Part shown: positions 47,091-55,552 of the stretch, piece by piece
Numbering within the stretch: position 1 is the first letter of the stretch
Layout of the letters: each line of letters starts with the position of its first letter
DNA from: a bacterium
GTDB lineage: Bacteria > Vulcanimicrobiota > Vulcanimicrobiia > Vulcanimicrobiales > SCRA01
DNA: 63,218 nucleotides
Assembly (NCBI GenBank): GCA_004298675.1
Contig: SCRI01000034.1
Span: 1 to 63,218, forward strand
Reading direction: 5' to 3'
Translations under genes and position numbers: made by a program
Notes under the pieces: generated by a model
The model's database searches: none
The model's input: only the letters and a program-made list of their open reading frames with translations
What the model was told of the DNA's origin: nothing

Positions 47091-47762
47091 TCAATCCTCG
47101 TACGTCCGGATCGTGCCCGGCTCGACGGGATTCACGAGACACGCCAACGCGTGCTCGACAGTCTTTCTTTGAACCTCAACTGCGCCGGCGGGGCCGACGG
47201 GCCAGCCCAAGCCGTGGTTGACCGGATGAACGGCGCGCGGCGGACGCGCTTGCGCCGACTGCCCCGGCTCGACCGTGATGAGGATGGTGGGGATTCCGGC
47301 CGCCTCGATGGCTCGTTGAACATGCACGACCGTGCGATGGCAGAGCGGTCACCCGCCGGTGAGCAGGACGGCGTCGGTGGGACTGTGCTCGATCTTCTGG
47401 GCAATCTCGGGCGCCGTCTCCTCGATGACCTGCTTCATACGCAGCGTGTACCCCATCATGCCGTAGTGCATCGGCGCCACGGCGCCGATCACGCCGTCGC
47501 GAGCCAACTCACGCAGGCGCTCGATCGGGAAGACGCAGTTGATGTCCTGGAGGGCCTGGGAGGTGTCGTAATGGGCGTGGGTGACGGTAAGGTCGCCCGG
47601 ATTCACGTCGCCCGGGATCTCGCGGTACGAATTGTCCCCCTCGACGTCGTACGGCGTCTGGCTCTTGAGGTGCACGCCGGCGGTGGAGAGTAGCGCGATC
47701 GTCGCCCCGGCCAGCTCCTTCGTGAAAGGCGTATACGGAATCGCTCGGCGCGATAGTTGCAT
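47091..47762 (-). CDS. Selenoprotein B-like (GrdB/PrdB family) protein with UxxC motif
   Basis: 223 residues from the ATG at 47762 with one in-frame TGA at codon 138 (47351-47349). The context is DAVLLTGG-U-PLCHRTVVHVQ, followed by RAIEAAGIPTILI. Non-seleno homologues of this glycine/sarcosine/betaine/D-proline reductase-B-like family have a C-x-x-C here, so UPLC is the expected redox pair. Upstream conserved parts are VTHAHYDTS, INCVFPIERLRELARDGVIG and MMGYTLRMKQVIEETAPEIA. It is a short stand-alone form; no GrdA or GrdC gene lies nearby, so a general thiol/selenol oxidoreductase role is more likely than amino acid reduction. It precedes the peroxiredoxin gene. Confidence 0.88.
47321..47339 (-). 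promoter_or_regulatory. SECIS element of the selenoprotein B-like gene
   Basis: CAT-C-GCAC-GGTC-GTGC-ATG: a 7-bp stem with one bulged C and apical loop GGUC. The loop begins 17 nt after the UGA. Loop sequence and distance closely match the known fdhF element of E. coli (GGUC loop, about 18 nt). Confidence 0.8.
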
Positions 47763-47815
47763 ACGGTGTTCATTTTCTTTTTTATATGAAACCCCTGCAC
47801 GGCTCAGCGACCGGG

Positions 47816-48937
47816 CTAGCTACCTTCCGCCTCCTCCCGCGACGCGACCGCTGGGCCCAAGGGCCCTGCCACCGAGACGCGATCCTTGCCGGAACGCTTG
47901 CTATGGTACATCGCGCCGTCGGCGGCCTCCAGCAACAGCTCCGCGCTCTGGGCGTCCTCGGGGTATGCGGCTACGCCGATCGACGCGCTGACATCCGACC
48001 CCAGCGCCCGTACCGCCCGGCGGATACGCTCGGCCCGCTCGACGGCCGGCCCCTTGCCTTCGTCGAGCAGCGCCAGGCAGAACTCGTCGCCGCCGTTGCG
48101 CGCGATCAGAGCGGAGGCCCCCTCGCAACACTCGCGCAGCACCCGTGCCACGCCGCGCAGCAGCGCGTCGCCGGCCGCGTGCCCCAGGCGGTCGTTGACG
48201 CGCTTGAAGTGGTCGGTGTCGAGAAAGATCAGCGCGAGTGCCGCATAGCGGTCGTGCGCTGCCGGAGCCAAGGCGCGCGCAAGGCGCAGGCGAAAGGCGC
48301 GCGGCGTCAGTAGGCCCGTTAGTCCGTCGGTGATCGCCTCGGTGACGTGGCGCTCGATGCGCGCCCCGGCCTCCAGCGCCCCGGCACAAGCCGTGCTCAA
48401 CAGCGTCGCCAGCTCCAGCGCCTCCGGCGTGGGCGCGGTGGGGAGCCCGCCGGCGTACAGCACGCCACAGAGGCGATCGCGATGGCGAATCACCAGCGCC
48501 GCCGCGCAGCGTTGCTCTGGGATCAGCGGCCGCACCGCGCCGCCGGTCCGCAAGACCTGCGCGCAACCCGTGCTCGCCGCCAGAGTCACCACGTTCCCCG
48601 CGCCGTCTCGCAGGAGCTGAACGCCACGCCACGCGGGAGCCGTCGGCCCCCATCCGTCGACGCAGCGCAACAACTCGCCATCGGCTTGGAAATAGAGCAG
48701 CAGACGCGCTGGAAGCAGCCGCGCCACGGCTGCGAAGAGCGCGCCGCGCGCCGCCGCCTCGCCTTCGGCCGAGGCCTGCGCCACCTCACGCACGGCATCG
48801 GCCAACGCGCGCCCGCGCAGGCGTTCTTCGCGCAGGCTCCGGCGCAACACGAACAGCCGGCGCAGCATGAATGCGGCGGAGGCGCTAAGCGCAATGGAGA
48901 GGACGACGATCCACACCGTGGCCACACCCGCTGCCAT
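47816..48937 (-). CDS. Diguanylate cyclase with N-terminal membrane anchor and GAF-like domain
   Basis: A 373-residue protein. It has one membrane helix (VATVWIVVLSIALSASAAFML, about residues 5-25), a linker coiled coil (30-65), a GAF-like sensor region (about 65-195) and a GGDEF domain (about 205-360). The domain has DGLTGLLTPRAFRLRL and the active-site RNGGDEFCLAL. The allosteric I-site (R-x-x-D five residues before GGDEF) is absent, so product inhibition is not expected. It would synthesise cyclic di-GMP in response to an unknown signal. It lies between glmU and the selenoprotein genes on the same strand. Confidence 0.92.
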   Translation of the reverse strand: MAAGVATVWIVVLSIALSASAAFMLRRLFVLRRSLREERLRGRALADAVREVAQASAEGEAAARGALFAAVARLLPARLLLYFQADGELLRCVDGWGPTAPAWRGVQLLRDGAGNVVTLAASTGCAQVLRTGGAVRPLIPEQRCAAALVIRHRDRLCGVLYAGGLPTAPTPEALELATLLSTACAGALEAGARIERHVTEAITDGLTGLLTPRAFRLRLARALAPAAHDRYAALALIFLDTDHFKRVNDRLGHAAGDALLRGVARVLRECCEGASALIARNGGDEFCLALLDEGKGPAVERAERIRRAVRALGSDVSASIGVAAYPEDAQSAELLLEAADGAMYHSKRSGKDRVSVAGPLGPAVASREEAEGS

Positions 48938-48963
48938 GGCGCGAGGGTTCGGCGCGCGGGGCG

Positions 48964-50331
48964 TTAGGCCTTGCTCTCGTCCCGCAGGGGCCGCGCCGGA
49001 TTGCCCACCACGCGCTGTCCCGGCGCGACGTCGCGGATGACCACAGCGCCCGCCCCGGTGAGCGCGCCCGCCCCGATCGAGATCGGGGCCACGAGCGAGG
49101 AGTTGGTGCCGATGAAGGCGCCGTCGCCGATCGTGGTGGCAAGCTTGTTCGTGCCGTCGTAATTGCAGGTGATGGTGCCGGCGCCGATGTTGACGTTGGC
49201 ACCGATTTGCGCGTCGCCCAGATACGTCAGATGGTTGGCCTTGGTGCCCTTGCCCAGCCGGCTTTTCTTCACCTCGACGTAGTTGCCGACGTGCACGCCG
49301 TCCTCCAGCACGGTACCCGGACGCAGACGCGCGAAGGGGCCGACCCGCACGTTCTCGCCCAGCGTGGACTCCACGACCTCCGAGCGGCGGACGGCGCAGT
49401 TCGCGCCCACCACGGCGTCGACTAGCTCGCTGTCCGGACCCACCGTCGTGCCTTCACCGATGCGCGTGCGCCCACGCAGCGAGGTGTTGTGCAGCAGCGT
49501 CACGTCGCGCGCCAACTCCACACCGGACTCCAGATAGGTGGTCTGCGGGTCCTCGATCGTCACGCCCTCACGCATCCAGCGCTCGCACAACTGCGCGTTC
49601 ATGATGCGGCGCGCCGCGGCCAGCTCGACGCGATCGTTGATCCCCATCGTCAGACGCGGATCTTCGCACACGACCGGCAGCACCGCGTGCCCCTCGGCCA
49701 CGCACAGCGCGACGGCGTCGGTGAGGTAGTACTCGCGTTGCGCGTTGGCGTTGGAGAGCCGCGGCAGCACCGCGCGCAGCAACGGCTCGTCGAAAGCGTA
49801 GATCGCGGCGTTCATCTCCTGCAGCGCCAACTGTTCCGGAGTTGCGTCGCGTACTTCGACGATGGCGCGCACGCGGCCGTCGCGATCGCGCACGATGCGT
49901 CCGAAGTTGGAGGGCAGCGGCATGCGCACGGTTACCAGCGCGCAGGCGGCGCGCCCCGTGCCGCCGTCGTGCGCGGCCAATGCTGCAAGCGCGCCGCGCA
50001 GCACCTCTCCCGTCACCAGCGGCATGTCGCCGGAGCAGATCAGCAGCGGTCCAGCGGCGGGCGGCAACTCGGCCAGTGCCACCTGCACCGCATGACCCGT
50101 GCCCAACTGCGGCTCCTGGATCACCGCGCGCGGCGCGGGCGCGCCCAACTCGCCCAGGCGCTCGTGCAGCTCGGGCGAGCAGACCACCGTAACGTCGCCG
50201 ATCCCAGCGCCGCGCAGGGCTCGCAGCACGTGCGCCAGCATCGGCTCGCCGCAGAGAGGGTGCAGCACTTTGGGGAGCGCGCTCTTCATGCGCGTACCCT
50301 TGCCGGCCGCGAGAACCAGCGCCCGCGTCAC
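48964..50331 (-). CDS. glmU: Bifunctional UDP-GlcNAc pyrophosphorylase / glucosamine-1-phosphate acetyltransferase
   Basis: 455 residues, the standard length. The N-terminal uridylyltransferase has LAAGKGTRMKSALPKVLHPL, PQLGTGHAVQVAL and NAAIYAFDEPLL. The C-terminal left-handed beta-helix has GPFARLRPGTVLEDGVHVGNYVEVKKS, KANHLTYLGDAQIG, NIGAGTITCNYDG and VAPISIGAGALTGAGAVV. It makes UDP-N-acetylglucosamine for peptidoglycan. The start overlaps the gltX stop by 4 nt, so it is coupled to gltX. Confidence 0.97.
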   Translation of the reverse strand: MTRALVLAAGKGTRMKSALPKVLHPLCGEPMLAHVLRALRGAGIGDVTVVCSPELHERLGELGAPAPRAVIQEPQLGTGHAVQVALAELPPAAGPLLICSGDMPLVTGEVLRGALAALAAHDGGTGRAACALVTVRMPLPSNFGRIVRDRDGRVRAIVEVRDATPEQLALQEMNAAIYAFDEPLLRAVLPRLSNANAQREYYLTDAVALCVAEGHAVLPVVCEDPRLTMGINDRVELAAARRIMNAQLCERWMREGVTIEDPQTTYLESGVELARDVTLLHNTSLRGRTRIGEGTTVGPDSELVDAVVGANCAVRRSEVVESTLGENVRVGPFARLRPGTVLEDGVHVGNYVEVKKSRLGKGTKANHLTYLGDAQIGANVNIGAGTITCNYDGTNKLATTIGDGAFIGTNSSLVAPISIGAGALTGAGAVVIRDVAPGQRVVGNPARPLRDESKA

Positions 50332-51806
50332 GCGCGCAGCGCCTCACGCCGATCGAGAAACTCCGCCACGCGCAGCAGCGAAACGTCGCGCCCCAGCACC
50401 TCCAGTGTCTGGAAGATGCCCGGGCTCACCGCATGTCCGGTAACGGCAACGCGCAACGGGTGAATGAAATCCGCGGCTTTACGGCCGTGCTGCTCCGCCA
50501 GCCCGCGAACGGCCGCCTCCAGCGCGGCGGCGTCCCAGCTCTGCACGCCTCGCAGGCGCTCGCGCACCAGGCTCAGGCGTTCGAAGGCCTCGGGCGTGCC
50601 GGCACGCTTCTTGACGGCCTCGGGATCGGGGACGATGCTCCCCGGCTCGAAGAAGTAACGGTTGGCCTCCACCAGCTCCGCCAGCGTCTTGGCACGCTCG
50701 CGCAGCAGCTCGCAGACGGCGGCCACGTGCGCGCGGCCGGTGCGCAGGGTGGCGGCATCGGGCTGCAGCGAGAGGATCAAGGTGGCGCCGTCTACCAGCT
50801 CGTCGAGCTCGGCGGTCTTGATGTACTCGCCGTTCATCCACGCCAGCTTCTCGGTGTCGAACTTCGCGCCGCTCTTCTGCACGCGCTTGGGATTGATGTC
50901 GAAGGCGGCCACTAACTCCGCGCGCGTCATGATCTCGCGGTCGTCGCCGGGCGACCAGCCCAACAGCGCGATGAAGTTCAACAGCGCTTCGGGCAGATAC
51001 CCCAGGCGCTGAAAGTCCGCCACCGCGGTAGCGCCGTCGCGCTTGGAGAGCTTCTTCCCCTGCATGTTGAGAATGATGGGGATGTGCGCGTAGGCCGGCG
51101 GCGTCCATCCGCAGGCCTCGTAGAGCAGATTCTGTTTGGGCGTGTTGGCCAGGTGCTCCTCACCGCGGATCACGTGGCTGATCTCCATCGCGTGATCGTC
51201 GATCACGGCCGCGAAGTTGTACAGCGGCTGCAGCCCTTGCTTGGTGATGATGAAGTCTTCCACTTGGCCCGGGGGGTAGACGACGTGGCCGCGCACCATG
51301 TCGTCGACCGCATACGAACGCGACTGATCGACGGCGAAGCGCAGCGCCGGCATCTCGCCCCCCAGCGCCCGCGTCTTCTCCTCGCGCTCCGGTGCGCTCA
51401 AGAAGCGGCATTGGCAGCGCGCGGCGTTGCTGATCTGCTCGGGCTCTTCGTCCTGGGTGCCGGGATCCTCATCCTTGGCGGCGCAGAAGCACGGGTAGAC
51501 TAGTCCGCGCTCCAGCAGCTCTTGCGCCTTGGCCCGGTACAGGGGTAGGCGCTCGCGCTGCGTGTAGGGGCCGAACGGTCCGCCTTTACCGGGGCCCTCG
51601 TCGAAGTCGATGCCCAGCCACTCGAACGCCTTGGTGATGGCCTCGCGGTACTCAGGGCGTTCGCGCGCCATGTCGGTGTCCTCGACGCGCAGCACCATCG
51701 TGCCCCCATGGTGGCGCGCAAAGAGCCAGTTGAAGAGCGCGGTACGCGCCCCCCCGACATGGAGAAACCCCGTCGGTGACGGAGCAAATCGAACCCTGAT
51801 GGACAT
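50328..51806 (-). CDS. gltX: Glutamate--tRNA ligase
   Basis: 492 residues, class I aminoacyl-tRNA synthetase. The HIGH-type motif is RFAPSPTGFLHVGGARTALFN (residues 6-26) and the KMSKS-type motif is GKKLSKRDGATAVADF. The C-terminal helical anticodon domain follows. Insert residues CFCAAKDEDPGTQDEEPEQISNAARCQCRF provide four Cys in the zinc-binding region. It starts 27 nt after the small 67-residue gene and is part of the long minus-strand array. Confidence 0.97.
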   Translation of the reverse strand: MSIRVRFAPSPTGFLHVGGARTALFNWLFARHHGGTMVLRVEDTDMARERPEYREAITKAFEWLGIDFDEGPGKGGPFGPYTQRERLPLYRAKAQELLERGLVYPCFCAAKDEDPGTQDEEPEQISNAARCQCRFLSAPEREEKTRALGGEMPALRFAVDQSRSYAVDDMVRGHVVYPPGQVEDFIITKQGLQPLYNFAAVIDDHAMEISHVIRGEEHLANTPKQNLLYEACGWTPPAYAHIPIILNMQGKKLSKRDGATAVADFQRLGYLPEALLNFIALLGWSPGDDREIMTRAELVAAFDINPKRVQKSGAKFDTEKLAWMNGEYIKTAELDELVDGATLILSLQPDAATLRTGRAHVAAVCELLRERAKTLAELVEANRYFFEPGSIVPDPEAVKKRAGTPEAFERLSLVRERLRGVQSWDAAALEAAVRGLAEQHGRKAADFIHPLRVAVTGHAVSPGIFQTLEVLGRDVSLLRVAEFLDRREALRA

Positions 51807-51832
51807 GCCTTACTTTCGTGGGAGCCGCAAGC

Positions 51833-52036
51833 TCAATGATAGACTTCTTCCAGGCGTTTGATCTTGCGGAGGTTGGAGTCCGAGTACGCGCGCAGCTGCG
51901 ACACCGCCGACGTGGAGTACATCTCGGGAAACTCGCGACGTACCCGATCCAGCACGTCGTTACAGAAGAGCTGTACTTCACGCGCGCGCACGAGACGCGC
52001 GCGATGCTGCAGCTCGAGATAGTCGTCGGCTTTCAT
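51833..52036 (-). CDS. Small hypothetical protein in the mutase operon
   Basis: 67 residues from the ATG at 52036, overlapping the mutase small-subunit stop (ATGA), which implies translational coupling. The sequence is charged and helical: [20 protein letters not shown], then [20 protein letters not shown] at the C-terminus. No known domain is evident. Its place after icmB suggests a role in the mutase complex or in B12 handling, but nothing in the sequence proves it. Confidence 0.65.
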   Translation of the reverse strand: MKADDYLELQHRARLVRAREVQLFCNDVLDRVRREFPEMYSTSAVSQLRAYSDSNLRKIKRLEEVYH

Positions 52037-52458
52037 CGCAGTACCTCGCGCCGCTTGAGACACTCGCTCTTCACGAACTCGATGATCTCCGCCAGCGGCG
52101 CGCCGGGTGTGAAGATGGCGCGCACGCCCAGACGCTTGAGCTCCGCAGCATCGTCGGCTGGAATGGTGCCCCCGCCGAAGAAGACGATATCGTCGGCGCC
52201 GCGTTCCTTGAGCTGCTCCACCACCAGCGGAAAGAGCGTCATGTGCGCACCGGAGAGGATCGAGAGGCCGATGCCGTCGGCATCCTCCTGGATCGCCGTC
52301 TCGACGATCTGCTCCGGCGTTTGGAAGAGACCGGTGTAGATGACCTCCATGCCGGCATCGCGCAGCGCGCGCGCGATCACCTTCGCGCCGCGGTCGTGGC
52401 CGTCCAAACCGGCTTTCGCGACGACGATGCGGATCGGTCGTTTCGTCTGATCGGGCAA
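52033..52458 (-). CDS. icmB: B12-binding small subunit of acyl-CoA mutase (IcmB-like)
   Basis: 141 residues with the cobalamin-binding D-x-H-x-x-G motif in [15 protein letters not shown] (about residues 15-29) and GGGTIPADD (about 95-103), which holds the nucleotide tail. The stand-alone small domain is the arrangement of isobutyryl-CoA mutase rather than of the fused methylmalonyl-CoA mutase large chain. The start is TTG at 52458, 1 nt after the 46-residue gene's stop, with GAGGGAGAAG upstream. It binds adenosylcobalamin for the radical rearrangement. Confidence 0.92.
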   Translation of the reverse strand: MPDQTKRPIRIVVAKAGLDGHDRGAKVIARALRDAGMEVIYTGLFQTPEQIVETAIQEDADGIGLSILSGAHMTLFPLVVEQLKERGADDIVFFGGGTIPADDAAELKRLGVRAIFTPGAPLAEIIEFVKSECLKRREVLR

Positions 52459-52459
52459 C

Positions 52460-52600
52460 CTACTTCTCCCTCGGAGCCGCTCCCTGGCGGCGTTCCTGTT
52501 CTTGAACCAACGTCAATGCCTGCTGCATCTTCTCGGTGAACTCCACCAGGCGGCGGCGCAACTCGCGCTCCCGCTCCGGAGTGATCTCGATAGTCTGCAT
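52460..52600 (-). CDS. Small hypothetical protein between the mutase subunits
   Basis: 46 codons, ATG at 52600 to TAG at 52462-52460. The product is rich in Glu, Arg and Gln ([20 protein letters not shown], then [14 protein letters not shown]) and is probably a single amphipathic helix or coiled coil. GGGAGACAGGGAT precedes the ATG. It fills the exact gap between icmA and icmB with one-base spacing to the next gene, so it is likely translated. It may mediate subunit contact; no family is recognised. Confidence 0.6.
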   Translation of the reverse strand: MQTIEITPERERELRRRLVEFTEKMQQALTLVQEQERRQGAAPREK

Positions 52601-52639
52601 ATCCCTGTCTCCCTAGAACCCAGGAACCCCTAGCGATTC

Positions 52640-54385
52640 CTAAAAGGCGGGCATCTCGGTGTAGCGTCCATAGACGTCCACCATCGTTTCGACGATCTCG
52701 CCCTCGCTAGCCAACGCGCGCACGGCGTCGAGGATCGGCTCTATCAGCGGCGCACTCTTGCTCTCGCAGGCGCGCCGCAACGCTGCCAGCGTCTCCTCCA
52801 CGCGGGCGGCGTCGCGCGCGGCGCGCAGCGCGCGCACGCGCTCGGCTTGCTCCAACTCCACCGCGCGGTCGATCTTCAAGAGATCGATCTCGGGCCGCTC
52901 GTCCGGCTTTTCGAAGGCGTTGACGCCCACGATCACGCGTTCTTTGCTCTCGAGCGAGCGCTGGTACTGATAGGACGCATCGGCGATCTCCCGCTGGAAG
53001 AACCCGGCTTCGATGGCGGGGATCACTCCGCCGAACTCGTCGATGCGCGCGAAGTACTCCTCGGCGGCGCGCTCCATCTGAGCGGTCAGCGCCTCCACGA
53101 AATAAGAGCCGCCCAGCGGATCGATCACATTGGTGACATTGGTCTCGTAGGCCAGCACCTGCTGGGTGCGTAGCGCAATCTCCACCGACTTTTCGGTGGG
53201 CAGCGCCAGCACTTCGTCCATCGAGTTGGTGTGCAGCGACTGCGTCCCACCCAACGCCGCCGCCATCGCTTCGAACGCGACGCGCACGATGTTGTTCTCC
53301 GGCTGCTGGGCGGTGGCGCTGCAGCCCGCCGTCTGCGTGTGGAAGCGCAGCGTCCACGAGCGCTGATCCTTGGCGCCGTACTTCTCACGCATGCGGCGCG
53401 CCCAGATGCGGCGCGCGGCGCGGAACTTGCAGATCTCTTCGAAGAAGTCGATGTGCGAGTTGAAGAAGAACGAGATGCGCGGCGCGAACGAATCGACGTC
53501 CATACCGCTCTCGATACCGGCCTCCACGTATGCGAAGCCGTCCGCCAGCGTGAATGCCAGCTCCTGCACCGCCGTCGATCCCGCTTCGCGGATATGATAG
53601 CCGGAAACGGAGATGGGGTTGAACTTCGGCATGCGGTCGCGCGTGAAGCGCATCATGTCGACGATCACGCGCATGTGCGGCCGCGGCGGGAAGATCCACT
53701 CCTTCTGCGCGATGTACTCTTTGAGGATGTCCGTCTGGATGGTGCCGCCGAGTCGCTCGGCGGGCACGCCCTGCACTTCGGCCGCGGCGACGTACATGGC
53801 TAACATGATGGCCGCGGGGCCGTTGATGGTCATCGAGGTGGTGATGGCGCCCAGATCGATGCCGTCGAAGAGCACCTGCATGTCGCGCACCGAGTCGATC
53901 GCCACGCCGCACTTGCCCACTTCGCCCAGCGCGCGCGGGTGGTCGCTGTCGTAGCCCAGCAGCGTCGGCATGTCGAAGGCGACCGAGAGTCCCATCTGCC
54001 CCTGCGAGAGCAGAAAGTGGTAGCGCTCGTTGGTCTGCTTGGCGGTGCCGAAGCCGGCGAACTGGCGCATCGTCCAGAGGCGCCCCTGGTGCATGCTGGG
54101 GTGGATGCCCCGCGTGTACGGATACTGCCCCGGCAAGCCGAGATCGCGGCTGAGATCCAGGTCCGCCACATCTTCGGGTCCATAGAGCGGCTTGGTCGGC
54201 AGATCGGAGATCGTGCGGTCCATCGCCCCGGAGCCCGCACCGCTGCGCAGTTTCGCGCGTCCGTACTCGCCCGCCCAGCGCTCGTGCGCCGCCTCGTACT
54301 CCGGGGTCGGCTTGGCGCCCAGCCCGCTTGCGGTCTGCTGCGCCGTCGCCGCGCCTGAAGCAGCGCGATCGATTGTTTTTGCCAC
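52640..54385 (-). CDS. icmA: Acyl-CoA mutase large subunit, isobutyryl-CoA-mutase type
   Basis: A 581-residue TIM-barrel subunit. Key residues are [12 protein letters not shown] with Phe109 and [14 protein letters not shown] with Gln227. Methylmalonyl-CoA mutases have Tyr and Arg at these positions to bind the carboxylate; Phe and Gln match isobutyryl-CoA mutase. [15 protein letters not shown] and [19 protein letters not shown] are the conserved substrate and cofactor regions. It would interconvert isobutyryl- and n-butyryl-CoA (or a related pair) with adenosylcobalamin. icmB and meaB lie on either side in one operon. Confidence 0.88.
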   Translation of the reverse strand: MAKTIDRAASGAATAQQTASGLGAKPTPEYEAAHERWAGEYGRAKLRSGAGSGAMDRTISDLPTKPLYGPEDVADLDLSRDLGLPGQYPYTRGIHPSMHQGRLWTMRQFAGFGTAKQTNERYHFLLSQGQMGLSVAFDMPTLLGYDSDHPRALGEVGKCGVAIDSVRDMQVLFDGIDLGAITTSMTINGPAAIMLAMYVAAAEVQGVPAERLGGTIQTDILKEYIAQKEWIFPPRPHMRVIVDMMRFTRDRMPKFNPISVSGYHIREAGSTAVQELAFTLADGFAYVEAGIESGMDVDSFAPRISFFFNSHIDFFEEICKFRAARRIWARRMREKYGAKDQRSWTLRFHTQTAGCSATAQQPENNIVRVAFEAMAAALGGTQSLHTNSMDEVLALPTEKSVEIALRTQQVLAYETNVTNVIDPLGGSYFVEALTAQMERAAEEYFARIDEFGGVIPAIEAGFFQREIADASYQYQRSLESKERVIVGVNAFEKPDERPEIDLLKIDRAVELEQAERVRALRAARDAARVEETLAALRRACESKSAPLIEPILDAVRALASEGEIVETMVDVYGRYTEMPAF

Positions 54386-54433
54386 TCTCGCTACCTTATC
54401 TCATCGTGTCGTTGGGTGGAAAAGCCTGAACCA

Positions 54434-55471
54434 TTATACTCCCGCCTCACGATGGTGGGCTATCTCCGCCGCGCTGGCCGTGTGGAGCCCCTTCACCGTG
54501 GCGCGGACGCGCGGTGCCAGGCGAGCGGCCGTGGCAGCGGGCGCTTTGGGGTCGAAACGCTGCAGGATCTGCTCGGCGGCGGCATAGGGATCGAGCACCC
54601 GGTCGGCCACTTCCTCCATCAACCCGGAGGCCACCGCACCGGCCATCGCCCCGTCGACGGAGGCAGCCAGACGCCCCACGATCAGGTTGCGCACCTCATG
54701 GGCGAACGCCCCGGCGCGCTTGCTGCGCAGCTCCCCGCTCTCCTGCAGGTAGGCATGGTGCGACCATAACGCCTCCCACAATTGCTCGGTGCCCTCGCCG
54801 GTGGTGGCCTGCGTCATCACCAATGCCGGCGCCCAACCCTGCCAGTCCAGCATCGTCATCATCACGCGGATCTCGCGACGGAGCTGGCCCGCCATCGGAT
54901 GGTCGGCCTTGTTGACCACGAAGACGTCGGCAATCTCCATAATCCCAGCCTTGAGCACCTGGATCGAGTCGCCCGAGCCGGGCTGCAGGCAGACGACGGT
55001 GGTGTCGGCCACCTCCGCGATCTCGATCTCCGACTGCCCCACCCCCACCGTCTCGACGATCACCAGGTCCTTGCCGAACGCGTCCATCAGCATCACCGCA
55101 TCGCCGGTGGCACCGGCGATGCCGCCCAAGTGGCCACGGCTGGCCATCGAGCGGATGAAGACGCCGGGATCGGTGAAGTGCTCCGAGAGCCGGATGCGGT
55201 CTCCCAGCAGCGCGCCTTGAGAAAACGGCGAGCTGGGGTCGACGAGGATCAGGCCGACGCTTTTGCCTTCCTTACGCGCACGGGTGACCAGCGCCCCGGT
55301 CAGCGTGGACTTGCCCACGCCGGGCGGCCCCGTGATGCCGACGGTGAAGGCACGCCCGGTCTCTTTGAACAACGCCGCCACCAGCGGCGCGGCGCCCCCA
55401 CCCTCAGCCACAGAGATCGCCCGCGCGAGCGCGCGCCGGTCGCCTCGCTTGATACCTTCCACCACATCCAA
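54434..55471 (-). CDS. meaB: MeaB-type GTPase chaperone of B12-dependent mutase
   Basis: A 345-residue G3E GTPase. The P-loop is GITGPPGVGKSTLTGALV (about residues 45-62), the switch/G3 region is DLVIVETVGVGQSEIEIAE, and the G4 motif is VVNKADHPM. These proteins gate cofactor loading and protect the mutase from inactivation. It is the first gene of the mutase operon, 48 bp before icmA, and divergent from the peptide-binding protein gene. Confidence 0.95.
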   Translation of the reverse strand: MDVVEGIKRGDRRALARAISVAEGGGAAPLVAALFKETGRAFTVGITGPPGVGKSTLTGALVTRARKEGKSVGLILVDPSSPFSQGALLGDRIRLSEHFTDPGVFIRSMASRGHLGGIAGATGDAVMLMDAFGKDLVIVETVGVGQSEIEIAEVADTTVVCLQPGSGDSIQVLKAGIMEIADVFVVNKADHPMAGQLRREIRVMMTMLDWQGWAPALVMTQATTGEGTEQLWEALWSHHAYLQESGELRSKRAGAFAHEVRNLIVGRLAASVDGAMAGAVASGLMEEVADRVLDPYAAAEQILQRFDPKAPAATAARLAPRVRATVKGLHTASAAEIAHHREAGV

Positions 55472-55552
55472 CGGGGAGTTCCTCCGAATCGGCTATGGGT
55501 TCGAAGGGGGCCAGGGAACCCCTACCGTGCGCTCGTACCTTCGCGGGACAGC

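Noticed and set aside
54782-55552. N-terminal extension of the peptide-binding protein
   Set aside because: This part of the frame is antisense to meaB; the signal peptide and lipobox begin at 55553.
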